Source: a virus
DNA length: 64,000 bases
Direction: 5' to 3' (one strand)
Virus record (IMG/VR): IMGVR_UViG_3300046804_003469
Location: 124,001 to 188,000 of that record
This document shows positions 46,647 through 54,221 of the stretch, in pieces. A program made the position numbers and the translations under genes. The notes beneath the pieces were generated by a model that saw only the letters and a program-made list of their open reading frames with translations, was not told the origin of the DNA and did not search any database. How positions within the stretch are numbered: the first letter of the stretch is position 1; each line of letters begins with the position of its first letter.

Positions 46647-48797
46647 ATGACCGTCCGCCACGAAATCAAGTCTCAACTCGCCAAACTTCTTGCTACTGAA
46701 GACCTTGTGGTTGAGCACAAGAAAGTAGAGACCGCTTGCTTCAACGTCCATACTCGTGTGCTGACTCTTCCAATGTGGGAGAAGGCAAGCAACACCGTCT
46801 ATGACCTGCTGGTTGGTCACGAAGTTGGTCACGCTCTTTATACTCCAGATGAAGATTGGTTGAAAGAATATAAGATTCCACCTCAGTTTGTGAATGTGGT
46901 GGAGGATGCTCGTATTGAGAAACTGATGAAGCGTCGTTATGCTGGTCTGGCGAAGACTTTCTTCAACGGATACAAGGAACTTGCCGACGATGATTTCTTT
47001 CAAATCAAAGACGACAACCTGGAAACTTATAATCTTGCCGACCGTGCAAACCTGTGGTTCAAGATTGGTAATTATACTCAGGTGCCGATTGAGCATGGTG
47101 AAGAGACTGATATTATCAATCTGATTGCCGAAACTGAAACTTTTGCCGATGTGCTGATTGCCGCAGAGGCACTCTACAAGTATTGTAAGCACAAGCAAGA
47201 AGAAGAAACAAAGACTTCTCTGGATAATCTTGAGTCCCAACAGAGTGGTTCTAATCAACCTGCTTCTGACTTTAGTGATCAACAAGAAGGTGAAAACGAT
47301 CAACCAGAATCTGGTGCTAGTGATGGTTCTTCTTCTGATGAATCTACTCAACAACCTACTCAACAAACTCCCCAAGAAATGGGTGGTGAAAAGGATGAAG
47401 ATCCAGAAGTAAAGACGATGGATTCTCTGGAAGAGTCTCTAAAAGAACTTGTGAATAATAGCACTCCTGAAAATGTTTATTTGGAACTTCCTCAACTTGA
47501 CTTAAAAAAAGTCATTGTTCCAAATGATATTATTCATTCTAAGTGTGAACAAGAATGGGATAACTATATTCAAGTGCGAGAATGTACATATGATCAAATT
47601 TTTGGTGTAGTTGATAAGTCATTTATCGAGTTCAAGCGTTCTGCTCAGAAAGAAGTCAACTATCTGGTGAAAGAGTTTGAGTGTCGCAAGGCAGCAGATT
47701 CCTATGCCCGTGCATCAACTGCCCGTACTGGTGTTCTGGACTGCTCCAAACTTCATACCTACAAGTACAACGAAGACCTGTTTAAAAAAGTCACTACTTT
47801 TGCCGATGGTAAAAATCATGGTCTAGTGTTTGTTCTGGATTGGTCTGGATCTATGAATGAGGTGATGTTGGATACTGTCAAGCAACTCTTCAATCTTGTA
47901 TGGTTCTGTAAGAAAGTTGCAATTCCGTTTGAGGTTTATGCTTTCACTTCGGATTATCCTTTAGTATCTTACGATGAAAATGGTCGATCTAATTTGAGGC
48001 AACTTTCTTATAAAAAACGTGATGGTTTGATTCAAGTTGGGGAATGGTTTTCTATGATGAATCTGTTGACTAGTAATACTAATAATAAAGTTCTTGATCA
48101 ACAGATGAAAAATCTCTATCGTATTGCATATTCTTTTGGTAGAAATTGTTATACTTCTTATTCAATTCCAAATGGACTTTCTCTTTCTGGAACTCCTTTG
48201 AATGAAGCAATTATTTCTCTTCATCAAATTCTCCCTAAATTTCAGAAAGAAAACAAACTTCAAAAAGTTCAGTGTGTGGTTTTAACTGATGGTGAAGCAT
48301 GTGGTATCAAATATCATCGTGAAGTAAAACGTCATTGGGAGCAAGAACCTTTTCTTGGAACTTTTCATATTGGAAGGGATGCTATTCTTCGTGACCGCAA
48401 AACGGGAAATACTTATTCTTTGGATTGTGAATGGCATCAATTTACTGATATTCTTCTTCGCAATATTCGTGATCGTTTTGTCGATATTAACTTTATCGGT
48501 ATTCGTGTTCTCGAATCCCGTGATGCTGGTAGTTTTATTCGCCGTTATTGTGGATTTTATGGTGAAGAACATGATAAAGTGATGGGTGCTTGGCGTAAAG
48601 AAAAAGCATTTTCTATTAAAAAGTCTGGATACCATACTTACTTTGGTCTTTCTGCAACTGCTCTTTCTCAAGATACTGAATTTGAAGTTGCTGAATGTGC
48701 TACTAAATCTCAAATCAAATCTGCATTTGTAAAAAGTTTAAAATCGAAAAAAATGAACAAAAAAATTCTGGGTGAGTTTGTGGAACTGGTTGCCTGA
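46647..48797 (+). CDS. CobT-like VWA protein with HExxH motif
   Basis: 716 residues from ATG 46647; frame-open sequence upstream covers the terminator and is unlikely to be translated. Residues 58-62 read HEVGH, followed at 83-92 by NVVEDARIEK, together a zincin-like metal-binding pattern. Residues about 200-265 are an acidic/Gln-Ser-rich linker. A VWA domain starts near 392 with VFVLDWSGSM (Asp398, Ser400, Ser402 of MIDAS). In cyanophages such genes are called cobT beside cobS, after the cobalt chelatase subunits. The next gene is the CobS-like ATPase, so they probably form an AAA-VWA remodelling pair. A role in cobalamin synthesis is not shown by the sequence. Confidence 0.8.
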   Translation: MTVRHEIKSQLAKLLATEDLVVEHKKVETACFNVHTRVLTLPMWEKASNTVYDLLVGHEVGHALYTPDEDWLKEYKIPPQFVNVVEDARIEKLMKRRYAGLAKTFFNGYKELADDDFFQIKDDNLETYNLADRANLWFKIGNYTQVPIEHGEETDIINLIAETETFADVLIAAEALYKYCKHKQEEETKTSLDNLESQQSGSNQPASDFSDQQEGENDQPESGASDGSSSDESTQQPTQQTPQEMGGEKDEDPEVKTMDSLEESLKELVNNSTPENVYLELPQLDLKKVIVPNDIIHSKCEQEWDNYIQVRECTYDQIFGVVDKSFIEFKRSAQKEVNYLVKEFECRKAADSYARASTARTGVLDCSKLHTYKYNEDLFKKVTTFADGKNHGLVFVLDWSGSMNEVMLDTVKQLFNLVWFCKKVAIPFEVYAFTSDYPLVSYDENGRSNLRQLSYKKRDGLIQVGEWFSMMNLLTSNTNNKVLDQQMKNLYRIAYSFGRNCYTSYSIPNGLSLSGTPLNEAIISLHQILPKFQKENKLQKVQCVVLTDGEACGIKYHREVKRHWEQEPFLGTFHIGRDAILRDRKTGNTYSLDCEWHQFTDILLRNIRDRFVDINFIGIRVLESRDAGSFIRRYCGFYGEEHDKVMGAWRKEKAFSIKKSGYHTYFGLSATALSQDTEFEVAECATKSQIKSAFVKSLKSKKMNKKILGEFVELVA

Positions 48798-48848
48798 TCC
48801 ACTTTTCAAACTGTCACAAGAGTCATCTCTATGCCCCTTGTGTGCCCC

Positions 48849-48854
48849 TATAAT
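48849..48854 (+). promoter_or_regulatory. isolated -10 hexamer before cobS-like gene
   Basis: TATAAT, 33 bases before the CobS-like ATG. No convincing -35 lies 16-18 bases upstream. A CACAAG / CTTGTG inverted repeat (48815 and 48837) is where an activator could bind. Confidence 0.3.
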
Positions 48855-48886
48855 TACTTTGTTGAAACAATTCCACTTAACTCATC

Positions 48887-49999
48887 ATGCCCCGTAAAAT
48901 TTCTGTGACTGACGACCAACTGATTACTGATCTTCGTTCTGTGTTTGGTAGTGAAGTAATTGCTGCCGATATTCGTGGATTTTGTGCCTCTCGTGGTCTT
49001 AACTATCAAACTGTGACTCGTCGCCTTGATAACTATAAGACTGGTCGTGGTCGTTGGAATCTTGAGGTAACTCAAGAACGTGTTGAAGAAATTGAACGTT
49101 CTTACCAATCTCCTGCAGTTCTTCCTGTCGTGGAACAAAACCTTATTCCTGATAAAGATGATACCTTCGTCAAGTTTGGTAATTTTAACGATATTAAAAA
49201 AATTATTCAGTCCCGTCTTTTTTATCCTACGTTTATTACGGGTCTTTCGGGTAATGGTAAAACGTTCAGTGTGGAGCAAGCATGTGCTCAATTGGGTCGG
49301 GAACTGATTCGTGTCAACATCACCATTGAGACCGATGAGGATGATCTGATTGGTGGTTTCCGTCTTGTGAATGGTGAAACTGCATGGCATAACGGTCCTG
49401 TGATTGAAGCATTAGAGCGTGGTGCAATTCTTCTTCTGGATGAGATTGATCTTGCTTCTAACAAGATTCTGTGTCTCCAATCTGTTCTTGAAGGTAAGGG
49501 CGTCTTCCTCAAAAAAATTGGTCGATTCGTGAAACCCGCTGCTGGATTCAACGTGATTGCCACTGCAAATACCAAGGGTAAGGGTTCTGATGATGGTCGT
49601 TTCATTGGCACCAACGTGCTCAACGAAGCATTCCTTGAACGCTTCCCCGTGACCTTTGAGCAGTCCTACCCTGCTCCCGCAACGGAGCAGAAGATCCTGG
49701 AAGGCATCGCTCTGGACCTTGGCGTGGAAGACCGCGACTTCTGCAAGCAATTGGTAAATTGGTCTGATATTATTAGGAAAACTTTCTATGATGGTGGTAT
49801 TGAAGAAATCATTAGCACCCGACGACTGGTTCATATCATTCGTGCATATAGTATTTTTGGTGATAAGGCAAAGGCAATCCAAGTTTGCATTAACCGCTTT
49901 GACGATGAAACCAAAACCGCATTCCTTGAACTTTATGATAAAATTGATGTCAATTTTGAACTTCCAAAAGAAGAGAGTGGCGAGACTCCTACTTTCTAA
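48887..49999 (+). CDS. cobS: CobS-like AAA+ ATPase
   Basis: 370 residues. An N-terminal helical region (1-75) contains LNYQTVTRRLDNYKTGRGRW, then a MoxR/CobS-type AAA+ core: Walker A GLSGNGKT at 119-126, a DDLIGGF segment, Walker B LLLDEID at 182-188, and a sensor-1 region VIATANTKGKG. Phage cobS is widespread in cyanomyoviruses; in bacteria CobS is an ATPase subunit of aerobic cobalt chelatase. Here it pairs with the upstream VWA protein. A stretch at 49621-49740 is 58% G+C by my count (70 of 120), unlike the rest of the gene. Confidence 0.88.
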   Translation: MPRKISVTDDQLITDLRSVFGSEVIAADIRGFCASRGLNYQTVTRRLDNYKTGRGRWNLEVTQERVEEIERSYQSPAVLPVVEQNLIPDKDDTFVKFGNFNDIKKIIQSRLFYPTFITGLSGNGKTFSVEQACAQLGRELIRVNITIETDEDDLIGGFRLVNGETAWHNGPVIEALERGAILLLDEIDLASNKILCLQSVLEGKGVFLKKIGRFVKPAAGFNVIATANTKGKGSDDGRFIGTNVLNEAFLERFPVTFEQSYPAPATEQKILEGIALDLGVEDRDFCKQLVNWSDIIRKTFYDGGIEEIISTRRLVHIIRAYSIFGDKAKAIQVCINRFDDETKTAFLELYDKIDVNFELPKEESGETPTF

Positions 50000-50020
50000 T
50001 TTCTAATAAAACTTTTTTAC

Positions 50021-50060
50021 TGAAAAGTGTTATTCGTATAAATAGTAATAGCACTTTTCA
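50021..50060 (+). promoter_or_regulatory. 14-bp hairpin with a late promoter in its loop, before the HNH gene
   Basis: Arms 50021-50034 and 50047-50060 pair over 14 bp (one G-T), with the 12-base loop 50035-50046 holding a perfect late promoter TATAAATA (50037-50044). The 3' arm ends 7 bases before the HNH start codon. No T-run follows, so it is not a terminator. Read-through mRNA would fold the hairpin beside the start codon; late mRNA would begin inside the 3' arm and could not. Confidence 0.7.
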
Positions 50061-50067
50061 CCAACTT

Positions 50068-50565
50068 ATGTCATATACAAAAGAACAAAGAATTGAGTAT
50101 AATAAAAAATACTATGAAAATAGGAGTGATGAGCAAAAAGAACTAAAACGCCTTGCTGATAGGGAATATTATTACAAAAATAAAGAAAAATGCAATAAAA
50201 GGCATTTAGAATATTATGAAACCAATAAAGAAAAACTAAAAAAACAGAATACTGAAAACAATAACAAAAGACGACAAAAACTAAAAGAGGAAGCAAAACA
50301 AAAACTTGGTGGAAAATGTGTATGGTGTGGAGCAACTGAAAACCTTGAATTTGACCATATAGACCCAGCACAAAAACAATTTACCATAAGTGCCTTTCCT
50401 TGCTCTCTTGAATTATGGTGGAAAGAGGTTGAAAAATGTCGCCTATTATGCAAAACCTGCCACAAAAAACATAGTGATGCTGAAATGGCAGCAAAACATC
50501 TTTATTGGGTAAATCTTTCTTTTGATGAACGACAAAAACTCATTCAGCAGCAACTTGACCAATAA
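50068..50565 (+). CDS. HNH endonuclease, probably free-standing homing type
   Basis: 165 residues. Residues 1-75 are a Tyr/Lys/Glu-rich helical region like the DNA-binding part of phage HNH proteins. The HNH core has CVWCG (about 92-96), NLEFDHIDP with the catalytic His, and LLCKTCHKKHSD. It lies between the cobS-like gene and the replication genes, has its own late promoter and hairpin, and is not part of any recognisable operon function, as expected for a mobile endonuclease gene. No intron boundary is visible nearby. Confidence 0.85.
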   Translation: MSYTKEQRIEYNKKYYENRSDEQKELKRLADREYYYKNKEKCNKRHLEYYETNKEKLKKQNTENNNKRRQKLKEEAKQKLGGKCVWCGATENLEFDHIDPAQKQFTISAFPCSLELWWKEVEKCRLLCKTCHKKHSDAEMAAKHLYWVNLSFDERQKLIQQQLDQ

Positions 50566-50583
50566 CCTCAATCCTGATATAAT
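50555..50583 (+). promoter_or_regulatory. sigma70-type promoter for the DUF3310-gp45 operon
   Basis: TTGACC (50555-50560), a 17-base spacer, and TATAAT (50578-50583) with an extended TGA just before the -10. It overlaps the end of the HNH gene. Predicted start about 50590, ahead of ATG 50619. Confidence 0.75.
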
Positions 50584-50584
50584 T

Positions 50585-50612
50585 GGGGGAGGTAAAAAAT
50601 ACACCTTCCCTT
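50585..50612 (+). terminator. GGGAGGT-type hairpin between HNH and DUF3310 genes
   Basis: GGGGGAGGT at 50585 and ACCTTCCC at about 50603 form a stem with one bulged base, followed by TTTT. It could end transcripts from the HNH side; the promoter start point falls inside its 5' arm, so transcripts from that promoter may escape it. Weaker than the other terminators. Confidence 0.4.
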
Positions 50613-50618
50613 TTCATT

Positions 50619-51119
50619 ATGGATAATAAAAACACTGATTACATTTCACTAAACAACCCTCAATATTTTATGGGTGGTGATGGTTGTAGTGACGATTATG
50701 CACATTTGAATTTAAGTAACTTGTATACTTATAATCTCAATAATGAAGATAAAATTGAAATTAAAAAAACTCCAGGTGAATCTTCCGCAACTATGAATGA
50801 GACTAAAAATCATCTTTGGAAATACAACGAAGACAAAATCTTGAAAGATATTCAGGATTATGTGACTAGCACTTATGGAAGTCACTATTGCGGACATCAA
50901 CAAGAATATCAAGGTGTCCAAACGATTGATTTGATGGCAGCAAAGGAACTTGCTTCAGATTTCTGTCAAGCAAATATTATTAAATACGGTTCTCGTTATG
51001 GTGATAAAGACGGACGTAGCAAGCGTGATTTGATGAAAGTCATTCACTATGCTATGCTTCTACTTCACTTCGATGGTCATTATTCACGCAAGGATAATGG
51101 TCTTACAGAATTCCGTTGA
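50619..51119 (+). CDS. DUF3310 protein (T7 gp1.7-like nucleotide kinase family)
   Basis: 166 residues from ATG 50619; in-frame codons further upstream lie in the promoter. The C-terminal part FCQANIIKYGSRYGDKDGRSKRDLMK followed by IHYAMLLLHFD is the DUF3310 pattern, a family that includes T7 gp1.7, a nucleotide kinase. Residues about 80-110 (YGSHYCGHQQEYQG) include Cys/His that could bind metal. First gene of the replication operon after its own promoter. Kinase activity is not established for this branch. Confidence 0.7.
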   Translation: MDNKNTDYISLNNPQYFMGGDGCSDDYAHLNLSNLYTYNLNNEDKIEIKKTPGESSATMNETKNHLWKYNEDKILKDIQDYVTSTYGSHYCGHQQEYQGVQTIDLMAAKELASDFCQANIIKYGSRYGDKDGRSKRDLMKVIHYAMLLLHFDGHYSRKDNGLTEFR

Positions 51120-51142
51120 TTATGAAACTCAGACAAGATACT

Positions 51143-51808
51143 ATGAAATTTTCTGATAAAACTTTAACTCTTCTTAAAAATTTTTCTTCGATTAATCAAT
51201 CAATTCTTTTTAAGAAGGGAAATTCGCTTCGCACCATTTCGGTAATGAAAAACATTCTTGCTGAAGCAACTATTGATGAAGATCTCCCTAAAGATTTTGG
51301 AATTTATGATTTAAACCAATTTCTAAATGGTCTTTCACTTCACAATGATGCTGAACTGGACTTTACAAATGACAAGTACACAATCATTAAAGAAGGTAAA
51401 AGTAGGTCGAAATACTTCTTTGCTGATCCAAATGTAATTGTAACTCCTCCCGATAAATCTATTGTTCTTCCTAGTGAAGATGTTTGCTTTCTTCTTGATA
51501 CTAAAGAATTAGATAAACTGAAAAAAGCATCAGCAGTTTATGAACTTGATGATCTTTCGGTAATCGGTGAAAATGGAGTTGTAAAACTTCTTGTTCGTGA
51601 TAAGAAGAATGAAACATCTAATGACTTCTCCGTAATTGTTGGTGAAACGGATGATACTTTTGTTTTTAACTTTAAAGTTGAAAATCTTAAGATTCTTCCT
51701 GGTTCTTATGAAGTAGTAATTTCTAAGCAACTTCTTTCTAGGTTCAAGAGTACTACCTATAGTGTAACGTATTACATCGCAATGGAACCAGACTCATCTT
51801 TCAACTGA
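51143..51808 (+). CDS. gp45: DNA polymerase sliding clamp gp45
   Basis: Trimeric processivity clamp, also the co-activator of late transcription with gp33/gp55. The start MKFSDKTLTLLKNFSSIN aligns with T4 MKLSKDTTALLKNFATIN, so I prefer ATG 51143 (221 residues; T4 228); ATG 51122 would add seven residues. GIYDLNQFLNGLSL aligns with T4 AIYDLNGFLGILSL, and the end YIAMEPDSS with YVVALEADS. Follows the DUF3310 gene closely. Confidence 0.93.
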   Translation: MKFSDKTLTLLKNFSSINQSILFKKGNSLRTISVMKNILAEATIDEDLPKDFGIYDLNQFLNGLSLHNDAELDFTNDKYTIIKEGKSRSKYFFADPNVIVTPPDKSIVLPSEDVCFLLDTKELDKLKKASAVYELDDLSVIGENGVVKLLVRDKKNETSNDFSVIVGETDDTFVFNFKVENLKILPGSYEVVISKQLLSRFKSTTYSVTYYIAMEPDSSFN

Positions 51809-51836
51809 TATACTAAGGATATCAACAACTTACATT

Positions 51837-52346
51837 ATGAACATCTTTGCCACTCATCCCTTTCCTGCTGAGTCTGCTATTTGTCTTCCCGATAAACATA
51901 TTGTTAAAATGCCACTTGAGTGCTGCCAAATGCTTTCCATTGTAGCATCCAAGTGGTATCATAATTATGGAGCAATTCATAAAGCAGATGGAAATCCTTA
52001 TGCAACTGAGAAAGGTGCATTCCGCAACCATCCATGTACTCAATGGGCATCACAAACAATTGATAATGCATATTGGTTGATTAAGTGGGGAATGAATTTA
52101 TGTGATGAATATGCTATTCGTTATGATAAGATTCATGCTTGTTATAACACTCTAGTTGAAGCATATTATTTGTTTCCTAAAGGTAAACTGGATAACGTAA
52201 CTCCTTTTGCTCGTGCGATGCCAGATGAGTATAAACTTGATGGCAGTATTGACACTTTTACTGCTTACAAGATGTATATCGCATCCAAACCTTGGGTTGC
52301 ATCTAATTATCTTCGTATGCCGCAACGAAAACCTGATTGGGTCTAA
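51837..52346 (+). CDS. conserved phage protein, CDKH/NHPC family
   Basis: 169 residues with LPDKHIVKMPLECCQMLSIV (17-36), a later NHPCTQWASQTIDNAYWLIKW, then CDEYAIRYDKIHACY and TPFARAMPDEYK. This set of motifs recurs in many phage and bacterial proteins of unknown function. The invariant-looking His, Cys and Asp residues suggest an enzyme. It sits between clamp and clamp-loader genes, 28 bases after gp45. Confidence 0.65.
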   Translation: MNIFATHPFPAESAICLPDKHIVKMPLECCQMLSIVASKWYHNYGAIHKADGNPYATEKGAFRNHPCTQWASQTIDNAYWLIKWGMNLCDEYAIRYDKIHACYNTLVEAYYLFPKGKLDNVTPFARAMPDEYKLDGSIDTFTAYKMYIASKPWVASNYLRMPQRKPDWV

Positions 52347-52349
52347 ATT

Positions 52350-52526
52350 ATGAAACTCTCTGATGATGAAGTTCTGTGGATTTCTGCTATACTTCATAAA
52401 TCTAAATCAAAAGTTCTTTCGGAATATCCTGAAGCACAATTGATTATGGATAAGATTTGTAACGAATCTGGAAAAATAGTTGCAAATAAAGCACGGAAAC
52501 TCTTAAAACTTGGTAAGTGGTCTTAA
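52350..52526 (+). CDS. small helical protein, unknown function
   Basis: 58 residues, MKLSDDEVLWISAILHKSK to KLLKLGKWS, mainly helix and basic at the C-terminus. Spacing of 3 bases on both sides (TAAATTATG) to its neighbours supports co-translation. No family recognised. Confidence 0.6.
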   Translation: MKLSDDEVLWISAILHKSKSKVLSEYPEAQLIMDKICNESGKIVANKARKLLKLGKWS

Positions 52527-52529
52527 ATT

Positions 52530-53474
52530 ATGACAAGTGAATTCTTATTCTGTGAGAAGTATCGTCCTCAAGTGATTGAAGATTGTATTCTCCCCGATGA
52601 TACTAAAAAAACATTCAAGGAGTTTGTAGAAAAAGGAGAGATTCCAAATCTTCTTCTTGCTGGTCCTCCTGGTATTGGTAAAACAACAATCGCAAAAGCA
52701 CTTTGCAATGAACTAGGAGCAGATTATTATGTTATCAATGGATCCGACGAAGGACGTTTCTTGGATACTGTACGAAACCAAGCAAAGAACTTTGCTTCGA
52801 CCGTCTCACTTACGGGATCTTCTAAACATAAAGTCATCATCATCGATGAGGCGGATAACACAGGAAACGACGTACAACTCCTTCTACGGGCGAATATTGA
52901 GACATTTTATAGCAACTGCAGATTCATCTTCACCTGCAACTATAAAAACAAAATTATTGAACCTCTTCACTCTCGATGTGCAGTCATCGACTTCACAATC
53001 AAGGGGAAACAAAAGGCACAACTTGCGGGATCATTTTTCAAGCGTCTCCAAATTATCTTGGATCAGGAAAAAATTGAATATGATCAAAAAGTCGTTGCAG
53101 AACTTGTATCCAAACATTTTCCTGATTTTCGACGTGTCCTCAACGAATGTCAACGATATTCTACAGGAGGAAAAATCGACTCAGGCATTCTTGCATCTTT
53201 CTCAGACGTTTCAGTAAATGATCTCATTAAACATCTCAAAACTAAAAACTTCACAGAAGTACGAAAGTGGGTGGTCTCCAACTTGGACAACGATCCTTCT
53301 ATCCTTTTTCGCAGGATTTATGACGCCTGTTATACTTGCCTTTCACCTCAAACTATTCCCGCTGCCATTCTTGTTATTGCTAAGTATCAATACCAATGTG
53401 CGTTCGTGGCTGATCAAGAAATTAACTTTTTAGCAGCATTGACTGAAATTATGTGTGAGTGTGAGTTTCTATGA
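52530..53474 (+). CDS. gp44: clamp loader large subunit gp44
   Basis: AAA+ ATPase that opens and loads the gp45 clamp together with gp62. Start FLFCEKYRPQVIEDCILP, Walker A GPPGIGKT at 45-52, Walker B IIIDEAD at 103-109, and the SRC arginine-finger motif at 148-150. 314 residues against 319 in T4. Its stop overlaps the next start. In T4 gene 62 follows directly; here four genes intervene. Confidence 0.95.
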   Translation: MTSEFLFCEKYRPQVIEDCILPDDTKKTFKEFVEKGEIPNLLLAGPPGIGKTTIAKALCNELGADYYVINGSDEGRFLDTVRNQAKNFASTVSLTGSSKHKVIIIDEADNTGNDVQLLLRANIETFYSNCRFIFTCNYKNKIIEPLHSRCAVIDFTIKGKQKAQLAGSFFKRLQIILDQEKIEYDQKVVAELVSKHFPDFRRVLNECQRYSTGGKIDSGILASFSDVSVNDLIKHLKTKNFTEVRKWVVSNLDNDPSILFRRIYDACYTCLSPQTIPAAILVIAKYQYQCAFVADQEINFLAALTEIMCECEFL

Positions 53475-53686
53475 ATCCTTATAAAATAGATCGCTCAAAA
53501 CTATATGAGCATCCAGTTAAGACTACTCCCGAAAATGTGAAAGAGGCAAATGAAGGTCTTTTTCGTGCTAAAATGACTCTTCCTGCTGCTGCAAAACATT
53601 GTGGTATGACGCAGAAAGAAATGAAACTCACCTTTTTTGAATACCTAAAGTATAACAAACCTGATTATGAAAACAAAGGTCACTAA
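53471..53686 (+). CDS. small protein with a possible HTH
   Basis: 71 residues. The centre LPAAAKHCGMTQKEMKLTFFEY (about 37-58) reads like a helix-turn-helix. It overlaps gp44 by 4 bases and the next gene by 20. A DNA-binding role is a guess from the helix pattern. Confidence 0.6.
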   Translation: MNPYKIDRSKLYEHPVKTTPENVKEANEGLFRAKMTLPAAAKHCGMTQKEMKLTFFEYLKYNKPDYENKGH

Positions 53687-54221
53687 ACCTCACAAAAAAA
53701 ATTGGAAGGCATATTGTGAAACTGCCTTTAATAATTGTAAAGGTAGTTTGTATAACTGGGGGAAACCAGATTATTTTAGACCAATTACTCGCACCTTCTA
53801 CATTAATGTATTTGATTGTGCTGGAGCAAATCATACTGGTCTTATTAGTAAAGATGCGATTGATAGTCCTAAAGATAGAACACTTGATCACTGTCTTTCG
53901 CCGCAGTTTATTGGTAGGATGATTATGGATAATCCAGAAAAGTTTTTGAATGATTATGAAACATTTGAAAATCTTTTTTGGTTGGCATGTTCTACAATCA
54001 CAGTAACTAAAAAAGAAAATACAGCATTGAGTTTATTGACTATCAATGATGGTTATGAATATAAAGTTTCTGTTCCAACAAACTTGAAATATAATCATCT
54101 TGGAATTCAACTGTATATGAAAGTTGGAAATCGCTGGAGGGATTCTGCTCCTGTAGAATCGAATATTATTGATGCTCCAGAAGAATTGTTGGAATATGAA
54201 AAAAACTTTTTAATTTTGTAA
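53667..54221 (+). CDS. unknown protein of the gp44-gp62 accessory cassette
   Basis: 184 residues, MKTKVTKPHKKNWKAYCETA, with RTLDHCLSPQFIGRMIMDN near residues 72-90, a His/Cys-containing motif faintly like HNH-type or zinc sites, then an alpha/beta C-terminal half. I do not recognise the family. It overlaps the small gene before and shares its last base with the ATG of the DUF4338-like gene, so the two are probably made together. Confidence 0.6.
   Translation: MKTKVTKPHKKNWKAYCETAFNNCKGSLYNWGKPDYFRPITRTFYINVFDCAGANHTGLISKDAIDSPKDRTLDHCLSPQFIGRMIMDNPEKFLNDYETFENLFWLACSTITVTKKENTALSLLTINDGYEYKVSVPTNLKYNHLGIQLYMKVGNRWRDSAPVESNIIDAPEELLEYEKNFLIL

Noticed and set aside
46638-47375. Long antisense open frame opposite the CobT-like gene
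   Set aside because: The forward frame has clear VWA and HEVGH motifs; the reverse has no recognisable domain or ribosome site.
51806-51814. TGATATACT as an extended -10 before the gene at 51837
   Set aside because: No -35-like hexamer at 16-18 bases and short distance to gp45 end; co-transcription with gp45 is enough.
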